Assembly (NCBI RefSeq): GCF_030272615.1
Contig: NC_081406.1
Span: 237,067,922-237,131,921 of the forward strand
Direction of reading: 5' to 3'
Length of the DNA stretch: 64,000 bases
DNA from: Cryptomeria japonica
Taxonomy: Eukaryota; Streptophyta; Pinopsida; Cupressales; Cupressaceae
Every line of letters starts with the position of its first letter. Within the stretch, counting starts at the first letter, position 1. The notes beneath the pieces are model-generated. The model made no database searches, was not told the origin of the DNA, and saw only the letters and a list, made by a program, of their open reading frames with translations. A program made the position numbers and the translations under genes. Below, piece after piece: positions 11,365-21,899 of this stretch.

Positions 11365-12105
11365 TCATATACTTGTAGGGTGTGCTCTGGTAACAATGTC
11401 AAAAGGTGTTCTTCCATTACTCTTGTTCACTGAATTATTGTAGGCAAACTCTGCTTGTGCAAGAATAAAATCCCAACTTCTATTTTTCTCTCCAACTAAG
11501 TATCTCAACAAATTTCCCAAGCTCTTGTTTACTACCTCTATCTGTCCATCAATATGTGGGTGAAAAGTAGAACTGAACTTCAAATATGTCTTCATCTTCT
11601 TCCAAAGTGTTCTCCAAAAATAACCAACAAACTTAGTGTCGCTATCTGAAACTATGCTCTTAGGTAATCCATGCAATATCACCAGTTCCTTAAAGAATAA
11701 GTCAGCTACATGCACTCCATCTAATGTCTTCTTACAAGGTATAAAATGAGTCATCTTTGAGAATCTATCCACCACCAGAAATATAGAATCATTCCCTCTC
11801 TGTGTCTTAGGTAATCCAAGTATGAAATCCATGCTTATGTCCTCCCAAGGTCTCTTTGATACTATCAAAGGATTATATAATCCCACATTCTAACTACTAC
11901 CTTTTGAAACTTGACAAACTCTACAACTCAGCACAAATTCCATAACATCCTTATGAATATGGGGCCAAAAGAAATGTTCACTCACCAATGCTACTCTTTT
12001 GTGAATACCAAAGTGTCTGGCTAATCCTCCACTATGCTTCTCCTTTATCAAATTCTCCCTCACAGAACTTTTAGGTATACACAATTGAACAACTCTGAAT
12101 AACAT
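11365..12105 (-). pseudogene. G1 integrase
   Basis: The N-terminal HHCC zinc domain is at 11890-12105, with the second half CRVCQVSKG. The catalytic core 11365-11886 has MDFILGLPKT (first Asp), KSIVSDSDTKFVG (second Asp) and HIDGQIEVVNKSLGNLL (Glu). A stop separates the two parts at 11887-11889. Up to the end at AHPTSI the frame matches the pattern of plant chromoviruses. Confidence 0.9.
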
Positions 12106-12132
12106 CCCATCCTGAGTGAAATAATCCAGCCA

Positions 12133-12344
12133 CTAACTTCTATCCACCATAACTAGTGCTCTACATGCCTTCCAAGGTTCTGCAAAATCCGGGTCATCAT
12201 TATACAAGGTCTTCAACTCCTCAAATCCTAATACTGTCACTCTCATCTTTGTCAACAAGTTCCTCCTACTCAATGCATCAGCAACTTTGTTTGACTTCCC
12301 ACTCCTATGCTTCAACACAAAGGTGTAACTCTATAAGACCTCTA
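12133..12344 (-). pseudogene. G1 RNase H, last segment
   Basis: It reads VLKHRSGKSNKVADALSRR, the standard C-terminal motif of the gypsy RNase H and connection, immediately after the left LTR of copy B. It belongs directly after the segment at 18947-19099. Confidence 0.85.
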
Positions 12345-13140
12345 TGTTAGGAATCCCATAGATACTGAGAGGGGGGGGTGAATCAGTATCTAACCGGTAT
12401 ATAGAATTTCTTAACTTAAAACATGCAAAACATAATATAACAGTGTACCGGTATGCAAGAAATAATGCAATAAACAGAATCAAGAACATCCACATGAAAA
12501 GCACACCATAACACAAGGTTTTAACAAGGAAACCCGGTGTGGAAAAAACCTCAGTGGGATTTGTGACCCATAATATTCACTCACTGGCCAATAAGAGAAT
12601 ATTACTTACAATAGGGCCCTACACATGCAGGAAGGCCAACTGCCTAGAGCTCACTGCTCAATGGGAAGTCTCACTGACTTACAATGAGGACTATACAAAT
12701 CCAATATCTTATACTGCTTTACAATAGCATCTTCAATGCCTGATCCAGTACCGATTGCTGCTTTGTTGCTTACATAAACCCCTTAACCTATATTTTGCAT
12801 AATAGGTCTGCCTAATATTTTTCCTTAGTGCTTACCTCTCCTATATCAAATGTCTACAATGATCTCTTTTATATATAAGAGTCATTTTACAATTTGCCAA
12901 GTCGGCTTACAAAGTTTTTCAATCATAAACAAAATATAATATAACAAAATCTTGTCGGCCTCTGTGCCAGTATACTTCCTTTCTTCTATGTCGATGTCGG
13001 TGTCCTAAGTGCCAGTGTAGAGTGTGATCTGTTGATGCCAGTATAATACCTTTGCCAATGCCATAGGATTGCAAGGCTGACATCAATGTCAAAACCTTCA
13101 ATCACATACAATGTCTCATTGGAGTGTGCATATGCCAACA
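12345..13140 (-). repeat. 3' LTR of copy B (796 bp)
   Basis: On the plus strand it runs from TGTTAGGAATCCC to ATATGCCAACA. It carries the hairpin arms 12360-12368 and 12383-12391 and a TATA stretch (TATATATAAAAG on the minus strand) near 12870-12885. Confidence 0.95.
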
Positions 13141-13152
13141 ATCTCCTCCTTT
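13141..13152 (-). other. Polypurine tract of copy B
   Basis: The minus strand reads AAAGGAGGAGAT directly before the 3' LTR. This is the expected primer site for plus-strand DNA synthesis. Confidence 0.85.
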
Positions 13153-13341
13153 GGCATTGATGGCAACACTCATGAGAAATTTCAAAAGATGTATTAAAAA
13201 ATGTGAAGTCCAAAAATGTTACCAAAAATGTGTGAGCTCCCCCTGAGCATATGACTCCTATGATTTGAATTTTCTCATCCCACTACTCCCCCTTTGGCAT
13301 CAATGACAAAGGTTGTCAAGATGTCAATAGAGTTTGTAGTT

Positions 13342-16300
13342 TCAACCTTGTAACTGGGTGGTTACAATTTGAAAAAGATCTCCCAAAATCAAGTTTATAC
13401 TATCCATAAACTTTTTTCTATCCTTTATTGTTGTCTCTATTCTCTTCATTGTACCTGTGAGATGCTGCAAATGCTCTGTCGATGTTTTCTTTCCCTATAT
13501 TAGTGCCTCAGATACTTCCTTACGTAGTGATGCTAGATAGTCCAATCTTGGACTTAGTTTAGATCTCAAATGCTTTGCCTTATTCACAATTCTTTCTTTC
13601 TCTCTTTCCAATTTAAGTAATTCTTCTTCAAAATTTGTTATCTTTTCCTCAAAAACTGATAGTGTATCAGGTGAGTTGACAAAACTATCTGCAAGTTTAT
13701 TGATCTCATCATGTACCTTGCTCATCTTCTTGTCTATATCTATAGTCAAAAATTTTGTTTTATAGGTATCTTTGTACAGATTTTTGTACTCTTTCAATAA
13801 ATTACATAATTCTGGTAGAAGTGTGTCAAAATATCTATTACACTTCTTTATTTGCTCATCAAAGAATTTCTGTTTTTCAACTTCTACTTTATCATTTAAT
13901 GACTCTTTATTTTCTCAATTTTTTTTGTGATATATTTACATAGTGTATCAAGTTGTCCTAAAGAATCTTTATTGTCTATATTACAGTTAGGAGCAATTAC
14001 CTTCAAAATTGGTATGGTATCATCAATTGCCTTGTAAGCTTGTGAGCTGCAGTCGGTTATCTTCTTGATTGAATCTAATAGTACCTCAGTCACATTAGTT
14101 GATTTGTAGCCTGATGATGAATCAACAATCTGAGTATCGGTGGAAGTAACCAATCTTTTATTGACCTCTGGTAGGTCTGTGTGTGTCTGCATTTCTTTAA
14201 GCAATGGTTTTTCTACTTCACTAGTTGCCAGTGGTATTGTTTCCTTATGTACCTGTTCCTGTTCCGGAGCCTTTTGCTCTATTTGTTTCTATGTTTGTTG
14301 TATTTCCTCGGTCTGAGTCTGAGTCTCTACCTTTTTCTCTTTGTCTTCTACCGGTTTCTCTTGTGTGTTATCAGTTTCCTCAGCTATTGGAGGCTCACTA
14401 GCCATATCAGTCTTATTAGTTGTATCTTTGTCTACTGCAATGTTGATCTTTTGAGTATCAACATCCACAGCATATAAGACTTCAGGATTAGGATTATCAT
14501 CCTCTACATCCATACTCTCAACTGTTGATTGATCTTCTGTAGCTATTGTTTTTACCGGTGAAGTAATTAAAGGAGGTGGGGGTAAGTTGTCTCTAACCTT
14601 GATACTAGGTGGTCCACTAATTTTACCTTTACCCTTGTCTATATCTTTCTGATAAACTTTTATGGGTTTGGGGTTCCTGTACTCTTCTTGTTTTTCTTTC
14701 TCAACTAGGAATATATCCCATCCATTTTTTGTCTCCTAAGTCACCTCATTAATTCTTCCAACCATTAAAGCAATGTGCCAGTGTGCAGTAGAAAATACTG
14801 ACCGGTTGGCTTGAGCAATTAGGTCATCAATTTCTTTGGGTGAGTTTACTGGATAAACAGCAAGTAGCTTTTCAATCTTTACTTTCTTGTCCAGTTCTAT
14901 TACTGCTTGTCTTCTTGCTTCTAGTCTTTTAAATAGTTCATCTGGAATTTCATTGACTACTTCCATCAAAAACTTCTTATACATATCCATATGCAATATA
15001 ACACTATTTTCAACTTGTTCTTTTTCATCAGCTGTTATGGTGTCATATATTTTCTCTATGTTCTTCAATTTACCTTCCTCTGTAATTTCATTCAGCAGTA
15101 TATCAAGAGGGGCCAAGTCTTTGTTTGACTTCTTCTTCTTTTTGGGTGTCAGTTTCTTCTTCTTTGGTGTAGCCTTTCTTACCGGAGATCTCACTGCTTG
15201 TTGTTTTTGTCTTGTCCTCCTGGGTGAGGGTGTGGTTGCCGATGAGGGATCTCTTTTTCTTAAAACTCTTTTGAAAGTTGCAAGCATGTCATTCTCCAAA
15301 GAAGTACCTACCAATGATAGGTGAGTTTCGGGTTGTGGAGCTGCTAACTCATCCTCTGTTATACCGGTTTTCTTCAACACATCTTCTTTGATGGATTTTG
15401 CTTGTCTTGAACCTTTCCTTACAACTACCTCAACCTTTTTCACTCTTTTCTTTGATTGTATTTGGCTTTCAATAGTTTTTGCACTACCAAATACTTCTTC
15501 CTTAGGTTCTCTGGGGGCTTCCAGAAATGCTTTAGCATATGTTTCAATTATATGATCATCTGTTTCATAGCCCATCTCGGTTACCCAAACTATCCTAGGG
15601 ATGACTGCTTCCATCCAGATTTCATCTTTCTTGATTACAAAGCATATTTCATCTTTGTATTTCTCAACAATCTTCTGTGATAACCTGATTCTTTTCTTCA
15701 TTTTGGCCTTTAATACTTGAAAGAAGTCATGAATATTGTTTTCCTTGTCTTCTCCCATGTTATTGAATAGTTTTGTTAACTGTTTGCCTACCGATATATC
15801 ATATCCAAGTTCTTTGTAGCCTATACCGGGATCCTGTTTTGTTATATGTAGCATCAAACATACTAATAGATTTCCAAACTTGAAAGTTCCTTTCTTGTCC
15901 TTCTTAATCTTTCCAAGGTTGTCAATTAATTCATCCTTTAACCACTCACATATATCAATCTTTGCATTATCTGTGACCATATCATAAGCACTCTTAATGC
16001 ACAAACTTGAAACTAAATTGAGTCTATTTGCATGAGTAGCTTTATACCCTAATATCATGCTGATAAATCTCACATTAATGTCTGTTACAAAATTAACTCT
16101 TAGGGACCTCATGTCAAATGTTGCACTAGTTAGGTTTGTAACTAGGTCATTGGATACCTTCTTGGTTTTATCTGGCCTTTTACTGGTGATTGGTAACCCT
16201 GTGACAGCTTTCACAGCTTCCTTAGTGATTTTGTGGACTGCACCTAACCAGAAAAATTCACCATGTACCCTACTTAAGACTATCCTAATCACATCCTTGG

Positions 16301-16622
16301 GGAATTCAGGAATGCTACGGATCTCTGTAAATCCTAGGGTCTCAATGATCTTGTGTTCATCTTTTACATTGCTAGTTTTATCACATATCATAGTTTTAAA
16401 CATGGTTTTAATCTCTTCATCTCCTAGTTCCTCAATGTTGCAGTGGATGTACATTCTAGGGTCTTTAGCATAAACAACTCCCTTAGGAATTTGAGAAAAA
16501 GAACCTAAGGTATCATCTTTCTTTGCTACCTTGAGAACTAACTGAAATACGGGCCTAGGTCTTTTTATCACTTCAACAACAGTAGGGTTTGCTATATATT
16601 CAATTGCAGAGGTGGATGCCAT
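13342..16622 (-). pseudogene. Copy B ORF2, unknown function, about 1090 codons
   Basis: The first 628 codons (16622-14736) are open and begin MASTSAIEYIANP. I recognise no family. Landmarks: HGEFFWL near residue 120, ITKEAVKAVTGLP near 135, NVRFISMILGYK near 190, ICEWLKDELIDNL near 228, KKDEIWMEAV near 330 and MGYETDDHIIETYAKAFL near 350. A strongly basic patch at 485-500 (TPKKKKLTPKKKKK) looks like a nuclear localisation signal. After a TAG at about 14735 the same frame continues through an acidic Thr/Glu-rich part, then shifts once near 13900 into a C-terminal coiled coil ending at 13342. No polymerase, integrase or protease motif is present. Confidence 0.8.
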
Positions 16623-16764
16623 GATTAAATACCTTTTTACTACCTTTAGTATGGATGATTGCTTGGAGTGTTCTTTCTTCTTGCTTGAAATGCCTTAGCT
16701 CGGAAACATCACGCTCTTCGTAGGTTTGAAATCTTGGTGAAATGAAATGGAGCTAAAACCTTGA

Positions 16765-16771
16765 TTTTATA
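16765..16771 (-). promoter_or_regulatory. TATA box upstream of ORF2, copy B
   Basis: The minus strand reads CACTATAAAATC. The TATAAAA lies about 145 bases before the ORF2 ATG (16622), in the 370-base gap after gag. Position and spacing match copies A and C. Confidence 0.55.
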
Positions 16772-16989
16772 GTGTCTTTTCGCCATCTACCACATTAATT
16801 GCATGCCGGTTAAGTATTCACTTAACATTGTTTGTTGGTAATAAGTAATTTCCAACTTCTTATCTCTAATCGAGGGAATAATAGCACATGTGTCATTAGA
16901 TTGCCAAACCCTCAAAGAAATTTTCTTCAATTAGATGAAGAACTTCCTGTCGGTGGAGCACTGCTCTATTCTTCCGGTGAAGCATCACT

Positions 16990-18084
16990 CTATTCTGTCA
17001 GTGAAGCATTGGTTTGTTCTACTGGTGGAGGAGTATTCCCAATATTTAGATCAGCTTTTCTAATCCATTGTTTTGAGAATTCTTTCTTAACCTCTTCAAC
17101 TTTTTCTTTACCTTTCAAGCTAGAACTTTTGTTGTCTACCGGTGTTGCTTTACTTCTACAAAATTTTGCAATATGCCCAATCTTGTTACATGCATAAAAA
17201 GTTACATTATTCTTCTAAATAGATTTCCCATAACCTATGACGGTTTGTGTTCAACATTGATTAGATAAATGTCCAAATCTTCCACAAACATAACATATCA
17301 CATTCATCCTGCAGTTTTCAGAGTTGTGACCTATTTTGTTGCATTTAGAACATTGACCAGTGGGTGTGTTGACATTCTGATAATTTCTAGATCTACATTC
17401 ATTTTCTCTATGACCATACTTATTATAGTTAAAGCATTTTCCATTGAATTTATAAGCATTAGGTTGTCTTACTGGTTTGCTGTGATCCTGAGTATTTACA
17501 GTACCGGAGCTTTCACCAACTTCAAAGCCAATTCCAGAAGTGTCACCTTTAGGTTTTTGATTCTTCAGCAAGGTGCCAAGTTCCTCTGAGCTTTTCTTGA
17601 ATTTTTCTTTATGTTGATTTGCAATTTCTAGTTCTCTTTCTAAGACTTCTTTTTGTCTCATCAGTTCATTTGAGTCATTCTAAGTATGCATCAGATCTGT
17701 CTTCAACATGTCATTTTCATAGCTAAGTCTTGTGTTCTCATTTGCTGCATCACTTAGTCTTCTGGTCAATTCTTCTTCATTCTTCTTCCTATCCCCAATC
17801 TCTTTGCAAAATCTCATAGTCATATCCTGCATCTCATTCTTTGTTGTCATGTTCTCTTGTTTCAACTTGCTTATCATATCATTAAGTGATTCCTTTTCAT
17901 CATTCTCATTTTGCAATTTTTCACAAAGTTCTCTTCTCTTATTTCTTGCAACAGTAAAATTTTCTTGAAGTGCCTGAATGATATCCTGAGCTGCCCTTAA
18001 ATCATCTTCTAGTTTGATATTTTTTAATTTTTCTGCATCATAGTCTGAAAGAGCTCCTTCCAATTGCTTCATCAGATTTTCCAT
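16990..18084 (-). pseudogene. Copy B gag: coiled coil plus four CCHC-type zinc knuckles
   Basis: The ATG at 18084 (MENLMKQLEGAL) is 58 bases after the primer site. Residues 1 to about 190 form a coiled coil with LKLEDDL-like heptads and repeated EN/DM segments. Four knuckles follow: CFNYNKYGHRENEC (second Cys changed to Tyr), CSKCNKIGHNSENC, CYVCGRFGHLSNQC, and a fourth with its first Cys lost (YACNKIGHIAKFC). One in-frame TAG sits at about 17677, with two more between knuckles three and four. There is no frameshift. The protein would bind nucleic acid; packaging of element RNA is inferred from its position. Confidence 0.8.
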
Positions 18085-18141
18085 CTTTACCGGTGTCAAG
18101 ATCTTCCTCAAGTTGTTAGGCTTCTAAAAATAGAGGACCAA

Positions 18142-18153
18142 GCTCTGATACCA
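18142..18153 (-). other. Primer binding site of copy B
   Basis: The minus strand reads TGGTATCAGAGC exactly, two bases inside the LTR. Confidence 0.9.
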
Positions 18154-18155
18154 AT

Positions 18156-18946
18156 TGTTAGGAATCCCATGGATACTGAGAGGGGGGGGTGAATCAGTAT
18201 CTAATCGGTATATAGAATTTCTTAACTTAAAACATGCATAACATAATATAACAGTGTACCGGTATGCAAGAAATAATGCAATAAACAGAATCAAGAACAT
18301 CCACATAAAAAGCACACCATAACACAAGGTTTTAACAAGGAAACCCGGTGTGGGAAAAACCTCGATGGGATTTGTGACCCATAATATTCACTCAGTGGCC
18401 AATAAGAGAATATTACTTACAATAGGGGCATGCACATGTAGGAAGGCCAACTACCTAGAACTCACTGCTCAATGGGAAGTCTCACTGACTTACAATGAGG
18501 ATTATATAAATCCAATATCTTGTACTGCTTTACAATAGCATCTTCAATGCCTAATCCAGTACCGATTGTTGCTCTGCTGCTTACATAAACCCCTTAACCT
18601 ATATTTCGCATAATAGGTCTGCCTAATATTTTTCCTTAATGCTTACCTCTCCTATATCAAATGTCTAAAATGATCTCTTTTATATATAAGAGTCATTTTA
18701 CAATTTACCAAGTCATCGTACAAAGTTTTTCAATAATAAATATAATATAACAAAATCTTGTCGGCCTCTATGCCAGTATACTTCCTTTCTTCTGTGTTGG
18801 TGCTGGTGTCCTGAGTGCTAGTGTAGAGTGTGATCTGTTGATGCCAGTATAATACCTTTGTCGGTGCCATAGGATTGCAAGGTTGCCATCAATGACAAAA
18901 CCTTCAATCACATACAATGTCTCATTGGAATGTGCATATGCCAACA
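18156..18946 (-). repeat. 5' LTR of copy B (791 bp)
   Basis: Partner of 12345-13140, with the same ends. Hairpin arms are at 18172-18179 and 18194-18201. A minus-strand TATA box (TATATATAAAAG) near 18680-18692 is the likely element promoter. Confidence 0.95.
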
Positions 18947-19099
18947 CTCTACCCATCTCATATGTCTCTGATTCAACTTACTATGACTATTCAAATATTG
19001 TAAGGCTTGATGATTAGTATACAACACAAATTCCTTAGGCAATAGAAAATGTCTCCACTTCTTCAAGGCTTGAACTATGGCATAAAATTCCTGATCATA
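18947..19099 (-). pseudogene. G1 RNase H, middle segment between two insertions
   Basis: Only about 50 codons: YDQEFYAIVQALKKWRHFLL and LYTNHQALQYLN up to RHMRWVE. The solo LTR bounds it at 19100 and copy B at 18946. Its frame differs from the integrase frame exactly as expected from the 6607-base insertion of copy B plus its duplication. Confidence 0.85.
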
Positions 19100-20294
19100 A
19101 TGGAAACCAAGAACACTAAGAGGGGGGAGGTGAATCAGTGTTCTACCAAAATAGAGAAAATTGACCTTATTAGTACAACAACTTATCAACCGGTAAACAT
19201 AAAAATATATAACAATAAGTAATAATGTAATCACAAAGATGAACACCATAACACCATAGATTTATACATGGAAAACCTCAAAGAGGAAAAACCACGGTAA
19301 GATTGGAGACACACAATATCTAACCACTGATCAGATGAATAAATATTACAATAAGGGGCCTACACATGTAGGAAGGCCAACAGCCTAGAGCACGCTTCTC
19401 ATCACAAAATGAGTCTCTCTAACTAGATAAAACATCGGACAACAATCCGGTATTGAATTGCAAGGATAGCATCTCCTATGCCTGAGTACAGTTCCGGTTT
19501 AGATCAATATCAGAGGCCTAAAACCTCTTCCACAATCCCAACTCGATCACCTATGATTGACCAAATCTTCTGCATCAATGATTACAACATTATTCTCTCA
19601 CATACACTATCCATAATTTATCCCATGATCTATAATGAGATCTTACATCATATTTATACCAACCCGGGACCTAAACAATTAGGTCAGCCACCTGAAAGAT
19701 AATACAATAAATTCATAACTTAAACCCATAATTAAATGATCAACCAAGTTGTCTTAGGCCCAAAACAATGTAAACCAATCCTTAAATCCCACCGGTAACT
19801 CATCAGGAACATCCTCCAACATGTTACAGAAACCGGTTCATAACCTAGATAATATCAAGACCTAATTTAGGTCCACACATGCTAAAGCAATGATCCCAAT
19901 AAAAAAGTCTTGAACATGATCACCATCAACATCCCGAATCTCTACTAAAATTCACACCAATACCACTTATGCATATCATCAAATATCTTCAACAAATCTT
20001 TGTCGGTGAAACCCTCGCCGAAATAACAAACCAAGCTTACCAGCATACAGGATAGCATCTGATCACCAGATCAAAACCAACTGATTGAACATGAATCTGA
20101 GTAGCATTAATAATCCAATTCCATAATCCAAACATATCGGAGCATACTGGATCATACCAGATCATGATGATCCAATCCAACCAGATTCCAAGCATCTTAC
20201 TGGGACCAGAAGGGTGTCAGTAAACAACCAAATCTAGTGTTGCCATCAATGAAAATCAATGCAACACATAATCAATTCCTCCAAATTGCCAACA
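19100..20294 (-). repeat. Solo LTR of the same superfamily, inserted in G1 RNase H
   Basis: About 1195 bases. GATCATA lies at 19093-19099 on the left and 20295-20301 on the right, and the host frame YDQ is split exactly there. The right end reads TTGCCAACA, as in the other LTRs; the left end TGGAAACC has lost the canonical TGTT. It keeps the hairpin (arms 19110-19117 and 19137-19144) and the GGAAGGCCAACAGCCTAGAGC-type block near 19370-19390. No internal region is attached, so it results from LTR-LTR recombination. Confidence 0.85.
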
Positions 20295-20582
20295 GATCAT
20301 ACACCAAATATCTCCTCCTAGTAGCATTCAACTTCTCATTGAAATAAGCTATTTCTCTCCCTTCCCAACTTAACACCTCTCTGATTGCATTCTCACTTGC
20401 ATCACAGTCTACTTGAAATACTTTGTTGAAATCTGGTAAATCTAATATAGGTTGTTCAGTGACCTTCTACTTCAGCAATTCAAAAAAATTATTTTCTCTG
20501 GTTGTCCATTTGAATTATTCCTATCTACTCTCATTGTATCAATCATAGGGCTACAAATTGAACTGAAATTTCTAATAAACTT
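20295..20582 (-). pseudogene. G1 RNase H, first segment
   Basis: This continues the RT-RNase H connection. The frame shifts near 20440; further on, REIAYFNEKLNATRRRY, the usual start of the gypsy RNase H core, is readable up to 20298. The solo LTR then interrupts the gene, and the remainder is at 18947-19099 and 12133-12344. Confidence 0.8.
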
Positions 20583-21407
20583 CTAGTAGAAACTAGCCAA
20601 TCCATGAAATGATCTAACCTCGCCAATGCTTTCCAATGTAGGCCATTCAACAATTGCTCTTACCTTCTCAAGATCCATCTTAAATCCATTTGCAGATATC
20701 ACAAAGCCCAAATAGACTAACTCTTCTTTCATGAAAGTACACTTTAGATTTTTCAGAAACTTCTCTTCTTTCAACCTCTGCAAAACTTGTCTTAAATGCA
20801 ACAAATTCTCCTCTTTTGTTTTACTAAAAATCATAATTTCATCCAAATATACAATAACAAACTTACCCAAGAATTTCTTCAATACCTCATTCATCAATCT
20901 CATGAAAGTACTTGGTGCATTAGTCAACCCAAAAGGCATCACCAACCATTCATACAATTCTTCATTTGTCTTGAATGTTGTCTTCCACTCGTCTCCTTCT
21001 ATGATTCTGATCTAATGATATCCACTCGTCAAGTCTATCTTTGTGTAATCATTGGCTCCACTCAAAGAGTCCATTATGTCATCCATCCTAGGTAAAGGAA
21101 AATGGTACTTCACTATGATCTTATTTATTGCTCTGGAATTGGTACACATCCTACATTATCCATTCCTCTTAGGTGCTAATACTATTGGTACTGCACAAGG
21201 ACTCAAACTTTCTCTGATCAAACCTTTCTTTAACAATTCATGTACTTGTCTATTCAATTCTTCATTCTCTATCAGTGTCATCCTATTTACATCTTTGTTA
21301 GGCAAACTAGCTCTGGGAATCAGGTCCATGCAATGACTGATACTCTTCACAGGTGGCAATCTATCAGGTAAATTATCTAAAATGATGTCTTCATACTCTG
21401 TCAACAA
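20583..21407 (-). pseudogene. G1 reverse transcriptase with altered active site (YLDE)
   Basis: Recognisable boxes are [67 protein letters not shown] and [10 protein letters not shown]. The catalytic box reads [14 protein letters not shown], where the family has YLDD or YVDD, so the last metal-binding aspartate is glutamate. Stops occur at 21157 and within 21000-21160. The copy is dead for other reasons, so the change may simply be decay. Confidence 0.9.
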
Positions 21408-21899
21408 TTATTTTATCTCCTCTGGTTGTTCTTCTTCATGCTCCAAATTCTTGGTCTTCTTAGTAACTAAGGCAAAACACACATTCATTCCATCCAGGAA
21501 TTTCCTTCCATCCACCAAACAGATTCTAGCATTTGTACAGACTTCACTCTTCATAGGCTCCTCAAAGGGTAACAAGGTTTGTTTCATCCCATTTGCTACA
21601 ATAGTATATATGTTCTTTCTCCCATCATGTATTGCATGTCTATCAAACTTCCAAGTTCTACCCAACAAAAGGTGACAAATATCCATAGGCATAATATCAC
21701 ACAAAACTTCATCAAGACAATTCCCAATTTTTAATTTCACCAAACACTGCTCACTTACTAACAACTTATGGTCATCCTGAATCCATGCTATCTGATAAGG
21801 CTTAGGGTGTTTCAATCTTTCCAACTTCAATTTATTCACCATTTATTCTGAAACAAGATTATCTGAACTACCGCTATCAATAACAACTTTACAGCACTT
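21408..21899 (-). pseudogene. G1 aspartic protease
   Basis: The active-site motif VVIDSGSSDNLVSE lies near 21846-21890, followed by the flap and helix region and the conserved LLLGRTWKFDRHAIHDG. This is a retropepsin-like domain between gag and RT, as in plant chromoviruses. It is broken by stops at the segment joints. Confidence 0.85.

Larger units (their letters stand above)
12345..18946 (-). mobile_element. Gag-only LTR element, copy B, complete (6602 bp) with 5-bp target duplication
   Basis: Two LTRs (12345-13140 and 18156-18946) begin and end TG..CA. CTCTA occurs at 12340-12344 and again at 18947-18951, a target-site duplication inside the G1 RNase H gene. A primer site (18142-18153) and a polypurine tract (13141-13152, minus strand AAAGGAGGAGAT) touch the LTRs. 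Inside are only gag and ORF2. By eye the LTRs differ at roughly 5-6% of positions, so the insertion is not recent. Confidence 0.95.

Noticed and set aside
12345-18946. ORF2 as a plant mobile domain or transposon-type domain
   Set aside because: The segment ITKEAVKAVTGLP loosely recalls plant transposon-protein domains, but the rest does not match well enough by eye to claim it.
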